From an uncultured Dermabacteraceae bacterium (GTDB taxonomy: Bacteria; Actinomycetota; Actinomycetes; Actinomycetales; Dermabacteraceae), in the NCBI GenBank assembly GCA_946223075.1, contig CAMILZ010000018.1, forward strand, positions 1-50,015: a stretch of 50,015 nucleotides of DNA. The letters run 5' to 3'. This document shows, in pieces, positions 1-8,905 of the stretch (positions within the stretch are counted from its first letter, which is position 1; each line of letters opens with the position of its first letter). Below the pieces are notes generated by a model that was not told the DNA's origin, searched no databases, and saw nothing but the letters and a program-made list of their open reading frames with translations. A program made the translations under genes and the position numbers.

Positions 1-308
1 ACCTCGGGCGCAGCGGACCAGGGGTCCCTGCCCAGCACGCGGACCGTGCCCCCGTCGGCGTGGACCAGGCCCAGGACGACCCGGATCGCCGTGGACTTCC
101 CCGAGCCGTTAAAACCGATCAGCCCCACGGTTTCCCCCGCGCGCACCGTCACATCAACGCCATCGAGCGCCATGAAAGTATCGCGGAGCTTCTGCCCTTT
201 GAGCGCGGAAAATACGAGTTCCTTGAGGGCTCTCGTATGGCGCAAAGAGAATTCCTTCGCCACGTTTTCGATCCGCACCATCTCGCGCGGAGATTCAACA
301 ACACTCAT
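1..308 (-). CDS. Wzt-like polysaccharide ABC transporter ATPase, partial, probably chimeric
   Basis: This is the N-terminal 102 residues of an ABC ATPase that runs off the left edge. It starts at ATG 306-308 and shares an ATGA overlap with the upstream permease, so the two are translationally coupled. Residues 1 to about 70 look like a Wzt-type O-antigen/galactan exporter ATPase, with the long lead into the P-loop (LIGFNGSGKST) usual for that family. After the P-loop the protein changes character: the stretch ending LGRDPW resembles CcmA-type ABC-2 drug exporter ATPases. The DNA also becomes much more GC-rich over bases 1-107 (about 77% by hand count, versus low sixties just inside). I infer an assembly chimera at the conserved Walker A codons; a real recombinant gene is the alternative. 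Confidence 0.7.
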   Translation of the reverse strand, partial: MSVVESPREMVRIENVAKEFSLRHTRALKELVFSALKGQKLRDTFMALDGVDVTVRAGETVGLIGFNGSGKSTAIRVVLGLVHADGGTVRVLGRDPWSAAPE

Positions 309-1210
309 CACAGCTCCTGCGCAAACTTCCGCTTCGAACGTTCGAACACGAAAGTCCCGAACGCGAAAACCACGATCGCGATGAGGAGCCCCGCCCACCA
401 GAGGCCGGCGGCTTCAGCCCCCGCGGCGACGGTCGACGCCGACGCTCCCGACTCATCGAGGGCCCGCGCCATCGGACGCCAGAAGGCCCCGTGGAAACAC
501 TCGACGACAATCGTGATCGGGTTGAGGCTGTAGAGCACCCACCACACGCTTCCGCCAATGGTCTCTTTGACCATCGAGAGGGCGTAGAGCACGGGCGAGG
601 TCCACGTCGCCACCATGATGATGAGATCCACGAAATTCTCGACATCGCGGAAAGCCGCGTTCAGCGCCGCCGCGAGCATGCCAAGCCCCATCGTAAAGAT
701 GAGCAGGATCACCATGCCGATGAGGAACCACCAGCCTTCGGCGAAACTTGGGCGCCACCCAAAGAGGCCCGCACCCACGACAAGCACGAGCACTTGCGGC
801 ACGAAGTGCACGAGGGCCACAAGCGCGCTCGCCCACGGGAATAGTTCAGAAGGGAGATAAATTTTCGAGACGAGCGGCGCATTCGAGGCGATCGAGCGCG
901 TGCAGTTTCCGAACACCTCGCTAAAGAGATTGATCACGATGATGCCCGAAAAAAGGTACGCCGCGTACGCCGGAAGCGACCGATTCAATTGAAGAAAAAC
1001 ACCGAGAGCGAGATAAAAAACCGCGAACTGCACCGCGGGTTTCGCGTAGCTCCACGCCATACCGAGCACGCTTCCGCGGTACCGAACTCGAAGCTCCTTT
1101 CTGACAAGGAGCTTGAGGAGAAACCGTTCGTAAATCGGATTGAGCCAGCCCTTGTCGCTTCCCGGGATCCGCCAGCCTTCGTTTTTCTCGTCGCGTGTCA
1201 GAGCAGACAT
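308..1210 (-). CDS. wzm: Wzm-like polysaccharide ABC-2 permease
   Basis: This is a 300-residue ABC-2 membrane permease of the O-antigen/teichoic acid/galactan exporter type. It would move a lipid-linked polysaccharide across the membrane together with the adjacent ATPase. About six hydrophobic segments are visible, preceded by the amphipathic N-terminal region with FLLKLLVRKELRVRYRGSVLG that is characteristic of Wzm/TagG proteins. The motif SKIYLPSELFP is typical of the family's cytoplasmic loop. I chose the ATG at 1208-1210 because the reading frame further upstream lies inside the preceding glycosyltransferase. The stop overlaps the ATPase start by four bases. The galactan genes beside it suggest a galactofuranose polymer as substrate, by analogy with mycobacterial Rv3781/Rv3783. 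Confidence 0.88.
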   Translation of the reverse strand: MSALTRDEKNEGWRIPGSDKGWLNPIYERFLLKLLVRKELRVRYRGSVLGMAWSYAKPAVQFAVFYLALGVFLQLNRSLPAYAAYLFSGIIVINLFSEVFGNCTRSIASNAPLVSKIYLPSELFPWASALVALVHFVPQVLVLVVGAGLFGWRPSFAEGWWFLIGMVILLIFTMGLGMLAAALNAAFRDVENFVDLIIMVATWTSPVLYALSMVKETIGGSVWWVLYSLNPITIVVECFHGAFWRPMARALDESGASASTVAAGAEAAGLWWAGLLIAIVVFAFGTFVFERSKRKFAQEL

Positions 1211-1212
1211 AC

Positions 1213-3234
1213 TCACGCGCGTCGTTCCTCGCTCTCCGGCGCGGGATTCGCCGCAAAGGTGCGCTCCCACGCCTCGAAGGAGGTGAGCTCGTGAGCCGCC
1301 GCGCGGAATTGCTCGCGCAAGCTCTCCCATTTCGCAAAGAGTTCCGCGTGCGTGCGAACGCCCGCGGCGAGTAGTTCGCGCGCCTGCTTCGGGTCGCGCT
1401 TGTACCAGGCAAGCTGGGTGCCTTCGGCATTCGACACGAGCGCGCTGTCGTAGTGCGAGAGCCGCCACCAGCGAGCATCCTGGTGCGCAATAGCTTCCTG
1501 AGGATGCTCACGCGAAAGCTCGCTTGGCTTACTCAAGGCCTGCTTCGCGAGCTGCTTGAGCGTCCACGCAGGCATGAGGAGGCGTTTGGGTTGACTGAAC
1601 CCCCGCCCCTTGCGCGGAGGCTTTACCGTGCGCACAGCTGGATAATCGTCAATATCCTTTTTCTGTACGGCGTCGTCGAACTTCGCGGCAATCCGGCGAA
1701 TTTCAGGCAGGGTTGTGCCGATGGTGTCGTGCAAGTGATCCGGCCCTTGAAGAACGTCACGCTGGGCCATGAGGCGGCCGGTTTGCGTGTAGTACTGCAT
1801 GGAGATCACATGCTTGATGTCCATGAAGTGCGATTCCTTCACGAGCCTTCCGCCGCGATCGTAGGGGGAGTGCAAAAGCGCCGTGATCAAGCGGTTGCGT
1901 TCATGGAAGAATGCCTGCCAGCCCACAAGGTCGTCTTTGTCGCCCCAGGCCACGTGCCACACGGCAGCACCCGGAAGCGACACCGTTGAGTACCCCGCGT
2001 CCTTCGCGCGAAGTCCATACTCCGCGTCGTCCCATTTGATGAATACCGGGAGCGAGAGACCGATTTCGCGCACGACTTCGGTGGGGATGAGGCACATCCA
2101 CCAGCCGTTGTAATCGACGTCGACACGACGGTGCATCCACGGCGTTGCCCTCAGGGGATGGGTCGCGAGGTCATAGCTCAGGGACATTTCCTGATGCGGA
2201 AGGGCAGGCTGGATGCGCCAGCGATCAACGATCTCACCGAAGGTATGGAGAGTCGTGCGATTGTTCAGGTCGAACATGTGCGCACCCACGAGCGTCGGTT
2301 TCGTCGCGTAGTCCGCAAACGTCACGAGGCGCTCAAGGGAAATCGGCTCGATGGAAATATCGTCGTCGCAATTCACCACGTACGTGGAGACTTCCGCAAC
2401 GGCCGCCTCATACATCCCGCGCGAGAATCCACCCGAGCCGCCGATGTTGCCCTGCTCGATGACGCGAAGCTTCCCACCCATCGCGGCCTCGAGCTTCGCG
2501 AGCTCGTCGGCGTGATCGCGAAGGCGGTCGCTGCCCTGATCGACGATATACATAACATCGAGGAGCTCAAGAAGCCGCGGCGACTCGGCGATCGTGCGGA
2601 TATTTTCGAAGCAATAGCTGACCTTGTTCATGGTCGTCATGGCAATGGAGAACGTCCCGCATACGCGCGCAAGGCTCTCGGGAGCCGAGTACACCGCGCC
2701 TCGCACGTCAAGGTCCTGCGCTCCCGCGTGGGCATCAAACCAATACCAGCCGCCGTCGCCAAAGGCATCGAGCGACAGGGTGAAGGTTGAGATTGCGTCG
2801 CCCGCGACATCTGCGGAAGTCACGCGTTGCGAACGTCCTTTTGCATTCGATCGGTGAACGACGATCGTTCCTTCGCCTTGGGTCGCGACCGTAAGCGTCA
2901 CTTCCCGCACGGGTGTCCAGCGACGCCAGTACGACGCCGGGAAAGCGTTGAAGTATGTACCGCATGAGCGCACGCTTCCACCCGGAACGCGAACGGTGTG
3001 ACGCGCTTGAGTCTCATACTGAGCCGTGACTTCGCTGATGTTCGGTTCCGAGGGTCCCCCGTGGACGCGAAATGAGCCGTCTTCCCTCGTTTCAATGGGG
3101 GCGACGTGGCTCTGCGACTCGACGTACAGGGGCATCGTCTCGGGGCTCGAACCAAGCGGCATCACGAGCCTGTGAAGCTCGCGGTGGCCGTCTGGCAGAT
3201 CAAACGTGTCGTTCATAGTGCTCTTTTCGCTCAT
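1213..3234 (-). CDS. glfT2: GlfT2-like galactofuranosyltransferase
   Basis: This 673-residue protein resembles the mycobacterial galactan polymerase GlfT2, which extends a galactofuranose chain from UDP-Galf. An N-terminal beta-rich domain (residues 1 to ~190) precedes a GT-A fold. The fold has VDQGSD at ~231-236, a DDD metal-binding triad at 290-292, WDDAEY at 401-406 (the catalytic acidic region in GlfT2) and a histidine in VWHVAW at ~427. A helical C-terminal domain follows. It ends two bases before the permease gene and starts 23 bases after the mutase that makes its donor. The start is uncertain: a second ATG six codons in (3214-3216) has an AAGAG ribosome-binding-like sequence upstream. 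Confidence 0.9.
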   Translation of the reverse strand: MSEKSTMNDTFDLPDGHRELHRLVMPLGSSPETMPLYVESQSHVAPIETREDGSFRVHGGPSEPNISEVTAQYETQARHTVRVPGGSVRSCGTYFNAFPASYWRRWTPVREVTLTVATQGEGTIVVHRSNAKGRSQRVTSADVAGDAISTFTLSLDAFGDGGWYWFDAHAGAQDLDVRGAVYSAPESLARVCGTFSIAMTTMNKVSYCFENIRTIAESPRLLELLDVMYIVDQGSDRLRDHADELAKLEAAMGGKLRVIEQGNIGGSGGFSRGMYEAAVAEVSTYVVNCDDDISIEPISLERLVTFADYATKPTLVGAHMFDLNNRTTLHTFGEIVDRWRIQPALPHQEMSLSYDLATHPLRATPWMHRRVDVDYNGWWMCLIPTEVVREIGLSLPVFIKWDDAEYGLRAKDAGYSTVSLPGAAVWHVAWGDKDDLVGWQAFFHERNRLITALLHSPYDRGGRLVKESHFMDIKHVISMQYYTQTGRLMAQRDVLQGPDHLHDTIGTTLPEIRRIAAKFDDAVQKKDIDDYPAVRTVKPPRKGRGFSQPKRLLMPAWTLKQLAKQALSKPSELSREHPQEAIAHQDARWWRLSHYDSALVSNAEGTQLAWYKRDPKQARELLAAGVRTHAELFAKWESLREQFRAAAHELTSFEAWERTFAANPAPESEERRA

Positions 3235-3257
3235 GAGGATCGAGAGATTTCGCGAGA

Positions 3258-4415
3258 TCAGCGGCGCAGCAGACCCTCGAGTTTGTTGTCGGCCATCGAG
3301 AGCGCTGCGCCGATCGCCATGTGCATGTCGAGGTACTGGTAGGTGCCGAGGCGACCGCCGAAAAGCGTCGAGGGTTCGGCTTCGGCGCGCTCGCGATACT
3401 CGAGGAGCGTCGAACGGTCATCCGCGGAGTTCACGGGGTAGTAAGGTTCATCGTCCCTGCTCGCGAAACGCGAGTATTCGCGCATGATGATCGTCTTGTC
3501 TTTCGCGTAGTCGCGCTCAGGGTGGAAGTGTCGCGGCTCAATGATGCGCGTAAACGGAACGGACTCGTCGGCGTAGTTCATGACCGACGTGCCCTGGAAA
3601 TCACCGGTTTCGAGGGTCTCGGATTCAAGGTCGATCGTTCGCCACTTGAGCTCGCCGAGTTCGTAGTCGAAGTAGCGGTCAACGGGGCCCGTGTAGACGA
3701 CCGGAAGCTGCCCGCGCACATCCTTCTTATTGAAGGGCTGCGATTCGTCGAAGTAATCCACACCGAGCTTCACTTCGATGTTCGGGTGATCCGCCATGTT
3801 CTCGAGCCACGCCGTGTACCCGTTCGTGGGCAGGCCCTCGTAGGTGTCGTTGAAGTAGCGGTTGTCGTAGGTGTAGCGCACGGGCAGACGCTTGATGATC
3901 GAGGCGGGCAGATCTTTGGGATCCGTTTGCCACTGCTTACCCGTGTAGTGCTTGATAAAGGCCTCGTAGAGGGGGCGCCCGATGAGCGAGATCCCCTTGT
4001 CGTTGAGGTTTTCCGGGTCCTGCCCCGCGAACTCGCCGGCCTGTTCGGCGATAAGGGCGCGTGCCTCATCCGGCGTCATGGCCGAGTTGAAGAACTGGTT
4101 GATGGTGCCGAGGTTGATCGGCATGGGGTACACGATGCCTTTGTGAGTCGTGTACACGCGGTGCACGTAGTTCGTGAAGGACGTGAACTGATTGACGTAT
4201 TCCCATACGCGCGTGTTCGAGGTATGGAACAGGTGGGCGCCGTACTTGTGCACCTCGATCCCCGTCTCCGGGTCGATCTCGCTGTAGGCATTCCCACCGA
4301 TGTGCGGGCGGTTGTCGATCACGGTCACCTTTGCACCGTGTTCGCGCGCGGCACGATCCGCGAGCGTGAGGCCGAAAAGGCCGGAGCCGACGATAAGAAG
4401 ATCGGGCGTACTCAT
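3258..4415 (-). CDS. glf: UDP-galactopyranose mutase
   Basis: This 385-residue flavoenzyme interconverts UDP-galactopyranose and UDP-galactofuranose and so supplies the donor for galactan synthesis. The FAD-binding Rossmann motif VGSGLFG sits at residues ~8-14, followed by IDNRPHIGGNAY. KYGAHLFHTS, the GLPTNGYTAW segment and the C-terminal GRLGTYQYLDMHMAIG are all hallmark UGM sequences. Length matches bacterial Glf (380-400). AAGGGA lies about nine bases before the ATG. About 120 bases of non-coding DNA upstream contain an inverted repeat (GCGGGC-GAGCCCGC, 4459-4472), so this gene may have its own promoter within the galactan island. Confidence 0.96.
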   Translation of the reverse strand: MSTPDLLIVGSGLFGLTLADRAAREHGAKVTVIDNRPHIGGNAYSEIDPETGIEVHKYGAHLFHTSNTRVWEYVNQFTSFTNYVHRVYTTHKGIVYPMPINLGTINQFFNSAMTPDEARALIAEQAGEFAGQDPENLNDKGISLIGRPLYEAFIKHYTGKQWQTDPKDLPASIIKRLPVRYTYDNRYFNDTYEGLPTNGYTAWLENMADHPNIEVKLGVDYFDESQPFNKKDVRGQLPVVYTGPVDRYFDYELGELKWRTIDLESETLETGDFQGTSVMNYADESVPFTRIIEPRHFHPERDYAKDKTIIMREYSRFASRDDEPYYPVNSADDRSTLLEYRERAEAEPSTLFGGRLGTYQYLDMHMAIGAALSMADNKLEGLLRR

Positions 4416-4534
4416 TCCTTAGGGTCCCTTCGAGATTAGACGGGTCGCTCCCACAATAGCGGGCGAGCCCGCATATTCACGCGGACGCACCGGCCGTGAG
4501 GCGCTGGTTTGTCACACAGCGCATGACAGCCCCG

Positions 4535-5422
4535 TCACTGCTCGCGCTTGCGCATTAGCCCACGTTCAATGACACGCCAATAAACACGATCGCGAAGCTG
4601 TGTGGGAACCGCCCGGTACACGGCCCGTCCGAAGAGGTTTCGAAGGGCCCTCGGCACGCTTGTCGTGCGGCTTCGCACCATCGAGCACTGCATGCGCACG
4701 TCACTCGCGAAGAGTGTGAAACCGCCACGGCGGCGGTAGAGGTTCGTGCTCACGCGGTAGTCCACGAGCACGTCGGGGACATTTCCCATTCTTGCGCCCG
4801 CGCGCAGCATGCGATGCCAGAGGTCGTAGTCCTCCATGAGAGGGAAGTCGCGATAGCCTCCCGCTTTGTGCACTGCGCTTACGCGCATGAGCACCGTGGG
4901 GTGATGGAACGGCGAATGATCGCGCATGTACCGCGCGATCTCCTCGTGTTCACGCGGCCGGCGACGAATCAGTTCCTCGCCGTCGTCGCTGCGACGGGGG
5001 CACGATTCCTCGTCGATCTCCCGCATGTTTGCCCCGACAATGTCTAGGTGCCTTTCTCGCAGTGCCGAAAGCTGCACCGCGAAGCGTTCTGGGTGACTCA
5101 CGTCGTCTGCATCGGCTCGCCCCACCAAAGCAGTTTCGCAATGCGCGAGGGCGCTCTCAAGGGTGCGTGCAAGCCCTCGGTGCTTGCCGTTCCTCACGAC
5201 GCGCGCACGCCCAAACGTGCCGTCGAGGACCTCGGCTACGACCGCCTCGAGTTCCTGCGGGAGCGGACCGTCGATCGCGAGGAGCAGCATCCCCGGGGCC
5301 GTCGTTTGCCGGTGCGTCGCGGAAGCGATCGCTTCGCGCACGTGAGCGGGGTCGTCGCCCTTCCACACGGGCATGAGTACTGTGAGGTCCGGATCGACCT
5401 CGCGGGCCTGGCTGGGGCTCAC
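4535..5422 (-). CDS. Family 2 glycosyltransferase, AmsE-like
   Basis: This 295-residue GT-A family 2 glycosyltransferase begins with LTVLMPVWKGDDP and carries the DADDVSHPERF metal/nucleotide-sugar motif and MEDYDLWHRML in the acceptor region. That pattern matches AmsE/WcaA-type enzymes of polysaccharide assembly. No signal peptide or clear membrane segment is present, so it would act at the inner face of the membrane. It starts with GTG (5420-5422), overlapping the upstream gene's TGA by four bases, which implies translational coupling. Donor and acceptor cannot be told from sequence. The neighbourhood suggests it decorates or initiates the galactan or another wall glycan. Confidence 0.85.
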   Translation of the reverse strand: MSPSQAREVDPDLTVLMPVWKGDDPAHVREAIASATHRQTTAPGMLLLAIDGPLPQELEAVVAEVLDGTFGRARVVRNGKHRGLARTLESALAHCETALVGRADADDVSHPERFAVQLSALRERHLDIVGANMREIDEESCPRRSDDGEELIRRRPREHEEIARYMRDHSPFHHPTVLMRVSAVHKAGGYRDFPLMEDYDLWHRMLRAGARMGNVPDVLVDYRVSTNLYRRRGGFTLFASDVRMQCSMVRSRTTSVPRALRNLFGRAVYRAVPTQLRDRVYWRVIERGLMRKREQ

Positions 5423-7458
5423 GTGAGTGCCCTTCGCGATCGCTCGGCGCTCTCGATCGACGCTTCCAGTGCCCGAATCTCGGTTGCGCTCATCGGATCG
5501 GCGGAAAGGACCGCGCTCGAGTGCCGCGGCGAAGTGAAGAGCCCCTCTCGCAGGCCTTTCATCGCGACGGGCAGCACGTCTCCTCGCGTGCGCACGAGGG
5601 TTCGCATCCAGCCGATCGCGCTCTTACCGCCATAGAGCACCTTCTCAATTGGTGTGAACGAATCGGTTTTCGTGAGCGCCCACAGTCGGTTTCGCACGTC
5701 AAAGTAGAAGCGCGACCCTGGGTTCGATTGAGCGCTCGAGAATTTCACGGTGCGATGTTCGACCGTGCTCGAGGCGACCGCGAAGCCGTGGGAATCGCGC
5801 AAGAGCCGGCCCGTGTATTCGAAGTCGTCGGACCAAATGAAGTAGTCGGCGATGGGGAGGCCGTGCTCCCACGCGTCTTCGGCGGCGATGAGGGCCGAGA
5901 CGAAACTCGCGGTACGGATTGGCCGCGCCCCGATCTGCGCGTATCGGTCAAGGTCAGCCTCGCTCGTTCCGAGCCGCGTACGCGAGGAGTTCATGGGATG
6001 TGGCCTGCCGTCGGTCCACACGGCGAGCGAGCTGAGGACACTCGCGTGAACGTCGAGTTTGCGCTCCACGTCGAGGAGCCTCGCCAGTGCGTCGGGCGCG
6101 GGCACCGTGTCATCGTCCATGATCCACAGGAAGTCCGGGCTGTGCTCGACAAGCGCGTGCGCCATGCCGCTGCAGAAGCCGCCGGCACCCCCAACGTTGC
6201 GATTGAGGTGAACGACATCGGCGCCGATTGCATGGGCATCAGCAACAGAGCCCGAGCGATCCGTACTCGCGTTGTCGACGATCACCACGCCATCGAGGGG
6301 CCGGGTTTGCGAGTGGAGCGCATCGAGGCAGGCCTCGAGGAGGTCGGCGCGGTTATAGGTCACCACGACGGCAACCACACGGCGAGGATCCTCCCCCGCT
6401 TCGCGCTGCTCGGGCACGAAGCGCTCAGCAATCGGTGCCTCAAGGGGTGGATTGCTCGGCACGCCGTTTTCCCGCACCCACGTCACGGTTTCGCGAAGCG
6501 AGGCCTCGAGCGAGGGTCTCTCGGGAAGGAGTGCATTCACCTTTTCACGCGAAAGCTCCGCACTCGGGCGTGCGTCGAGCGCGAACCTTTTGAGCCTGCG
6601 TGGAAGCTCGAGTCCGCTCGCCCGTACGGCCTCACCGGCGCGACCCGCACGAGTCATGAGCCGTCTCCCGGGCAGCGAGAGCGCGAGCGGTGCGGTTTTC
6701 GCAACCGAACGCACGAGTGCGCGCAGCTCGTGATCATCGAGGCGTGGAGAGTCCGCGACGTTGAGTACGTAGGGCTCCCCGGCAGGTGGGTTCAGCTCGA
6801 GCGCCGCTCTCGTTGCACTAGCGAGGGTTCCGACGCTTGCGAGGGGCCTCGCGATGACCGTGTGTGTGAGAGAGACTTTCCCCGAGTTCACGAGCGAGCC
6901 GATCACGCGCGACACTCGCGCTCGTGAGCCTGGACCGAAGAGCTCGGCGGCGCGTAAAACCAGCAGGCGTCGGCCTTGCCCCGCACTTACCCACTGACCG
7001 TACAGACGTTCCGCCTCTGCAAAGGCCCTTCCTTCGACTGTCGTCGGAGCGACCGGGGTCGATTCATCGGCGCTCTCACCGGCGCACGTTTCCCCGTAGA
7101 CGGCACCACTGGAAACGAACACGATCGTGCGCACGTCTTCGCGCTCCGCCGCAGAAATGAGGGAGCGTGCTCCTCCTACGAGGATCGAATTGAGGGTTCG
7201 TGTACTCACCGACGAGGAGTCGGGAACGCCGGCAACGTTGACGACCGTGTCGCATCCGCGAAGAGCGGCAGAGAGCGCCTTGTCGTCGCGCACATCCAGA
7301 AGCGCATGAGCGACGCCGCCGCTCGAGGGGCGGATATCGGCCGTCGAGACCTCATGTCCGTGCGCATCAAGCTCCTTCGCAATGTGCGAGCCCGCAAAAC
7401 CCGCACCTCCAAGTACGAGGGTGCGCGCCGGTTTCTGCGGCCTGCTTGTGTGTGACAC
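5419..7458 (-). CDS. SDR-fold (epimerase-like) domain fused to GlfT1-like glycosyltransferase
   Basis: This 679-residue fusion joins two domains. The first ~310 residues form an NAD-dependent epimerase/dehydratase-like domain (VLGGAGFAGSH nucleotide loop, SSGAVYGE). The last ~320 form a GT2 domain resembling GlfT1, with VVVTYNRADLLEACLDALHS, NVGGAGGFCSGM, a DDD triad (448-450), WSDDFEYT (542-549) and a late histidine (VEHRTVKFS). The SDR catalytic YxxxK is not present: the aligned segment reads EGRAF. The epimerase half may therefore be structural or regulatory. I chose GTG 7456-7458 because GAGGAG lies five bases upstream; an earlier GTG at 7482 lacks this. It is the first gene of the minus-strand galactan operon. 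GlfT1 adds the first Galf residues to the lipid-linked primer, and that role is inferred here. Confidence 0.82.
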   Translation of the reverse strand: MSHTSRPQKPARTLVLGGAGFAGSHIAKELDAHGHEVSTADIRPSSGGVAHALLDVRDDKALSAALRGCDTVVNVAGVPDSSSVSTRTLNSILVGGARSLISAAEREDVRTIVFVSSGAVYGETCAGESADESTPVAPTTVEGRAFAEAERLYGQWVSAGQGRRLLVLRAAELFGPGSRARVSRVIGSLVNSGKVSLTHTVIARPLASVGTLASATRAALELNPPAGEPYVLNVADSPRLDDHELRALVRSVAKTAPLALSLPGRRLMTRAGRAGEAVRASGLELPRRLKRFALDARPSAELSREKVNALLPERPSLEASLRETVTWVRENGVPSNPPLEAPIAERFVPEQREAGEDPRRVVAVVVTYNRADLLEACLDALHSQTRPLDGVVIVDNASTDRSGSVADAHAIGADVVHLNRNVGGAGGFCSGMAHALVEHSPDFLWIMDDDTVPAPDALARLLDVERKLDVHASVLSSLAVWTDGRPHPMNSSRTRLGTSEADLDRYAQIGARPIRTASFVSALIAAEDAWEHGLPIADYFIWSDDFEYTGRLLRDSHGFAVASSTVEHRTVKFSSAQSNPGSRFYFDVRNRLWALTKTDSFTPIEKVLYGGKSAIGWMRTLVRTRGDVLPVAMKGLREGLFTSPRHSSAVLSADPMSATEIRALEASIESAERSRRALT

Positions 7459-7494
7459 GTGCTCTCCTCGCCTCTCGCCCACGCTTTTCGCTAG

Positions 7495-7500
7495 AGTCTA
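7495..7500 (-). promoter_or_regulatory. Candidate -10 element for the galactan operon
   Basis: TAGACT on the minus strand fits the actinobacterial TANNNT -10 consensus. It would place transcription start near 7488, giving a ~30-base leader that contains the GAGGAG ribosome-binding site of the SDR-GlfT1 fusion. No good -35 hexamer is visible. This is a sequence match only. Confidence 0.3.
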
Positions 7501-7671
7501 GGCTCGATCTTACGGGGGCACTGCCGCGAACGTGAGTGCACACGCCATCACGGCGGGGCAGATTTGGCCACAACGACCGGGTCCGACGTTTCTGTGCGGG
7601 TCGGTGTGTACTGTTGGAACGCGCAAACGGCGCGGCCTTCCGCGCCTTCCTACAACCACGAGGTAGACACG

Positions 7672-8892
7672 ATGACGGGTGACTTCCCACGCGAGAGGGG
7701 CACTGACCACTCGCGACCCGGCCATTCGCGCGCTCGGGCAGGTGGATCGGCGCGACCGATTTCGCGACCCCATGCTCCGAGAAAGCGTGATTCGTCCGCG
7801 GAACCGGCTGAGCGACCCGAATCGCCCACGCGCCAAATGCCACCGGTCCGCAGCGCAGCTCGCCCCGGATCGGTACGCCTCAATTCACGCCCCCACGCCC
7901 AGAGGGGCCAGCACGCGCATGGCCAGGCCGAGCCTCACCCTGCCGACCAAGGCTTCCCGCCGCCCCGGCGACGGAAAGCCTTTTCGCGAAAGCGCGCATT
8001 TCGACTGACGCGCACCATCGTGGCGCTCCTCATCGTCGTGGCGCTCGCGTGGCCCGTCGGCCTCGGCCTGTGGGCAAATTCGAAAATCAACCACGTCGAT
8101 GCGCTGTCCGGCGCCGCGAACACCCCGGGCGAGACCTACCTCTTAGCCGGCGCCGACATCGAGCAGGGAGGAGCCCAGCGCACCGATACCCTCATGCTTC
8201 TCCACAAGGCCGAAAACGGTAAGCAGTATCTCGTCTCCATTCCCCGCGATACTCTCGCCGAGATCCCGGGGCACGGAAAGCGAAAGATTAACGCCGCCTA
8301 TGCGATCGGCGGCGCTCCCCTGCTCGTCAAGACGATCGAAAAACTTACGGGCCTCACGGTGGACCATTTCGCGGTCATCGGCTTTTCCGGAGTTGAGGAT
8401 GTCGTGAACGCCGTTGGCACGGTCAACCTGTGCATCGACCAGGATGTTGATGACGAGCGTTCAGGCCTTACCATGACGAAAGGCTGCCACGATGTCGGCG
8501 GTGAGCAGGCCCTGGCCTTCGTCCGGGCGCGCTATTTCGACCCCACGGCCGATATCGGGAGGCAGCAGCGCCAGCAGCAGTTTGTCAGCGCGCTCATGAA
8601 ACGGGCGTCTTCGCCCGGTGTGCTCCTCAACCCCTTCACGCAGGTGAGTCTTGCAAGCGCCGGGACCACGTCTCTCGTCACCGATCACGGCACGGGCCTG
8701 ATTGACCTCGCGAGTGCGGCGCTCGTCATGCGCGCCGCCCCCACCTCGGGGGGAACGCTCGCGATCCCGATCGAAGATCCCAATTTCAAAACGAAGCGCT
8801 CCGGGGTCGCGATCAAGGTCAACGACGAGGACGTGCGCGCATTCTTTGCCTCGATTGGCGACGGTTCCGCCGCACCTCCCGCGGAGAAGTAG
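7672..8892 (+). CDS. LytR-CpsA-Psr (LCP) family glycan ligase
   Basis: LCP proteins transfer lipid-linked wall glycans onto peptidoglycan outside the membrane. This one has 406 residues: an Arg/Pro-rich, probably disordered cytosolic tail (1 to ~110), one membrane segment (~115-135) and an extracytoplasmic LCP domain. The domain shows RTDTLMLLH, SIPRDTLAEIPG, KINAAYAIGG, LTGLTVDHFAVIGFSGVEDVV and EQALAFVRARY, which include the conserved Arg/Asp residues that bind the pyrophosphate lipid. I chose ATG 7672 because GAGG lies eight bases upstream; the frame further upstream lacks family similarity. It is divergent from the galactan operon, so it is a good candidate for attaching that polymer. Confidence 0.9.
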   Translation: MTGDFPRERGTDHSRPGHSRARAGGSARPISRPHAPRKRDSSAEPAERPESPTRQMPPVRSAARPGSVRLNSRPHAQRGQHAHGQAEPHPADQGFPPPRRRKAFSRKRAFRLTRTIVALLIVVALAWPVGLGLWANSKINHVDALSGAANTPGETYLLAGADIEQGGAQRTDTLMLLHKAENGKQYLVSIPRDTLAEIPGHGKRKINAAYAIGGAPLLVKTIEKLTGLTVDHFAVIGFSGVEDVVNAVGTVNLCIDQDVDDERSGLTMTKGCHDVGGEQALAFVRARYFDPTADIGRQQRQQQFVSALMKRASSPGVLLNPFTQVSLASAGTTSLVTDHGTGLIDLASAALVMRAAPTSGGTLAIPIEDPNFKTKRSGVAIKVNDEDVRAFFASIGDGSAAPPAEK

Positions 8893-8905
8893 GCGGGAAT
8901 GCGGA

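Noticed and set aside
3321..4439. A 372-residue open frame on the plus strand opposite the mutase gene
   Set aside because: It lies antisense to a clear glf gene, has no family similarity and an Arg/Val/His-rich composition typical of shadow frames in GC-rich DNA.
5521..6927. A 468-residue plus-strand open frame opposite the SDR-GlfT1 fusion
   Set aside because: It is antisense to a gene with clear SDR and GT2 motifs and is His/Arg/Glu-rich with no recognisable domain.
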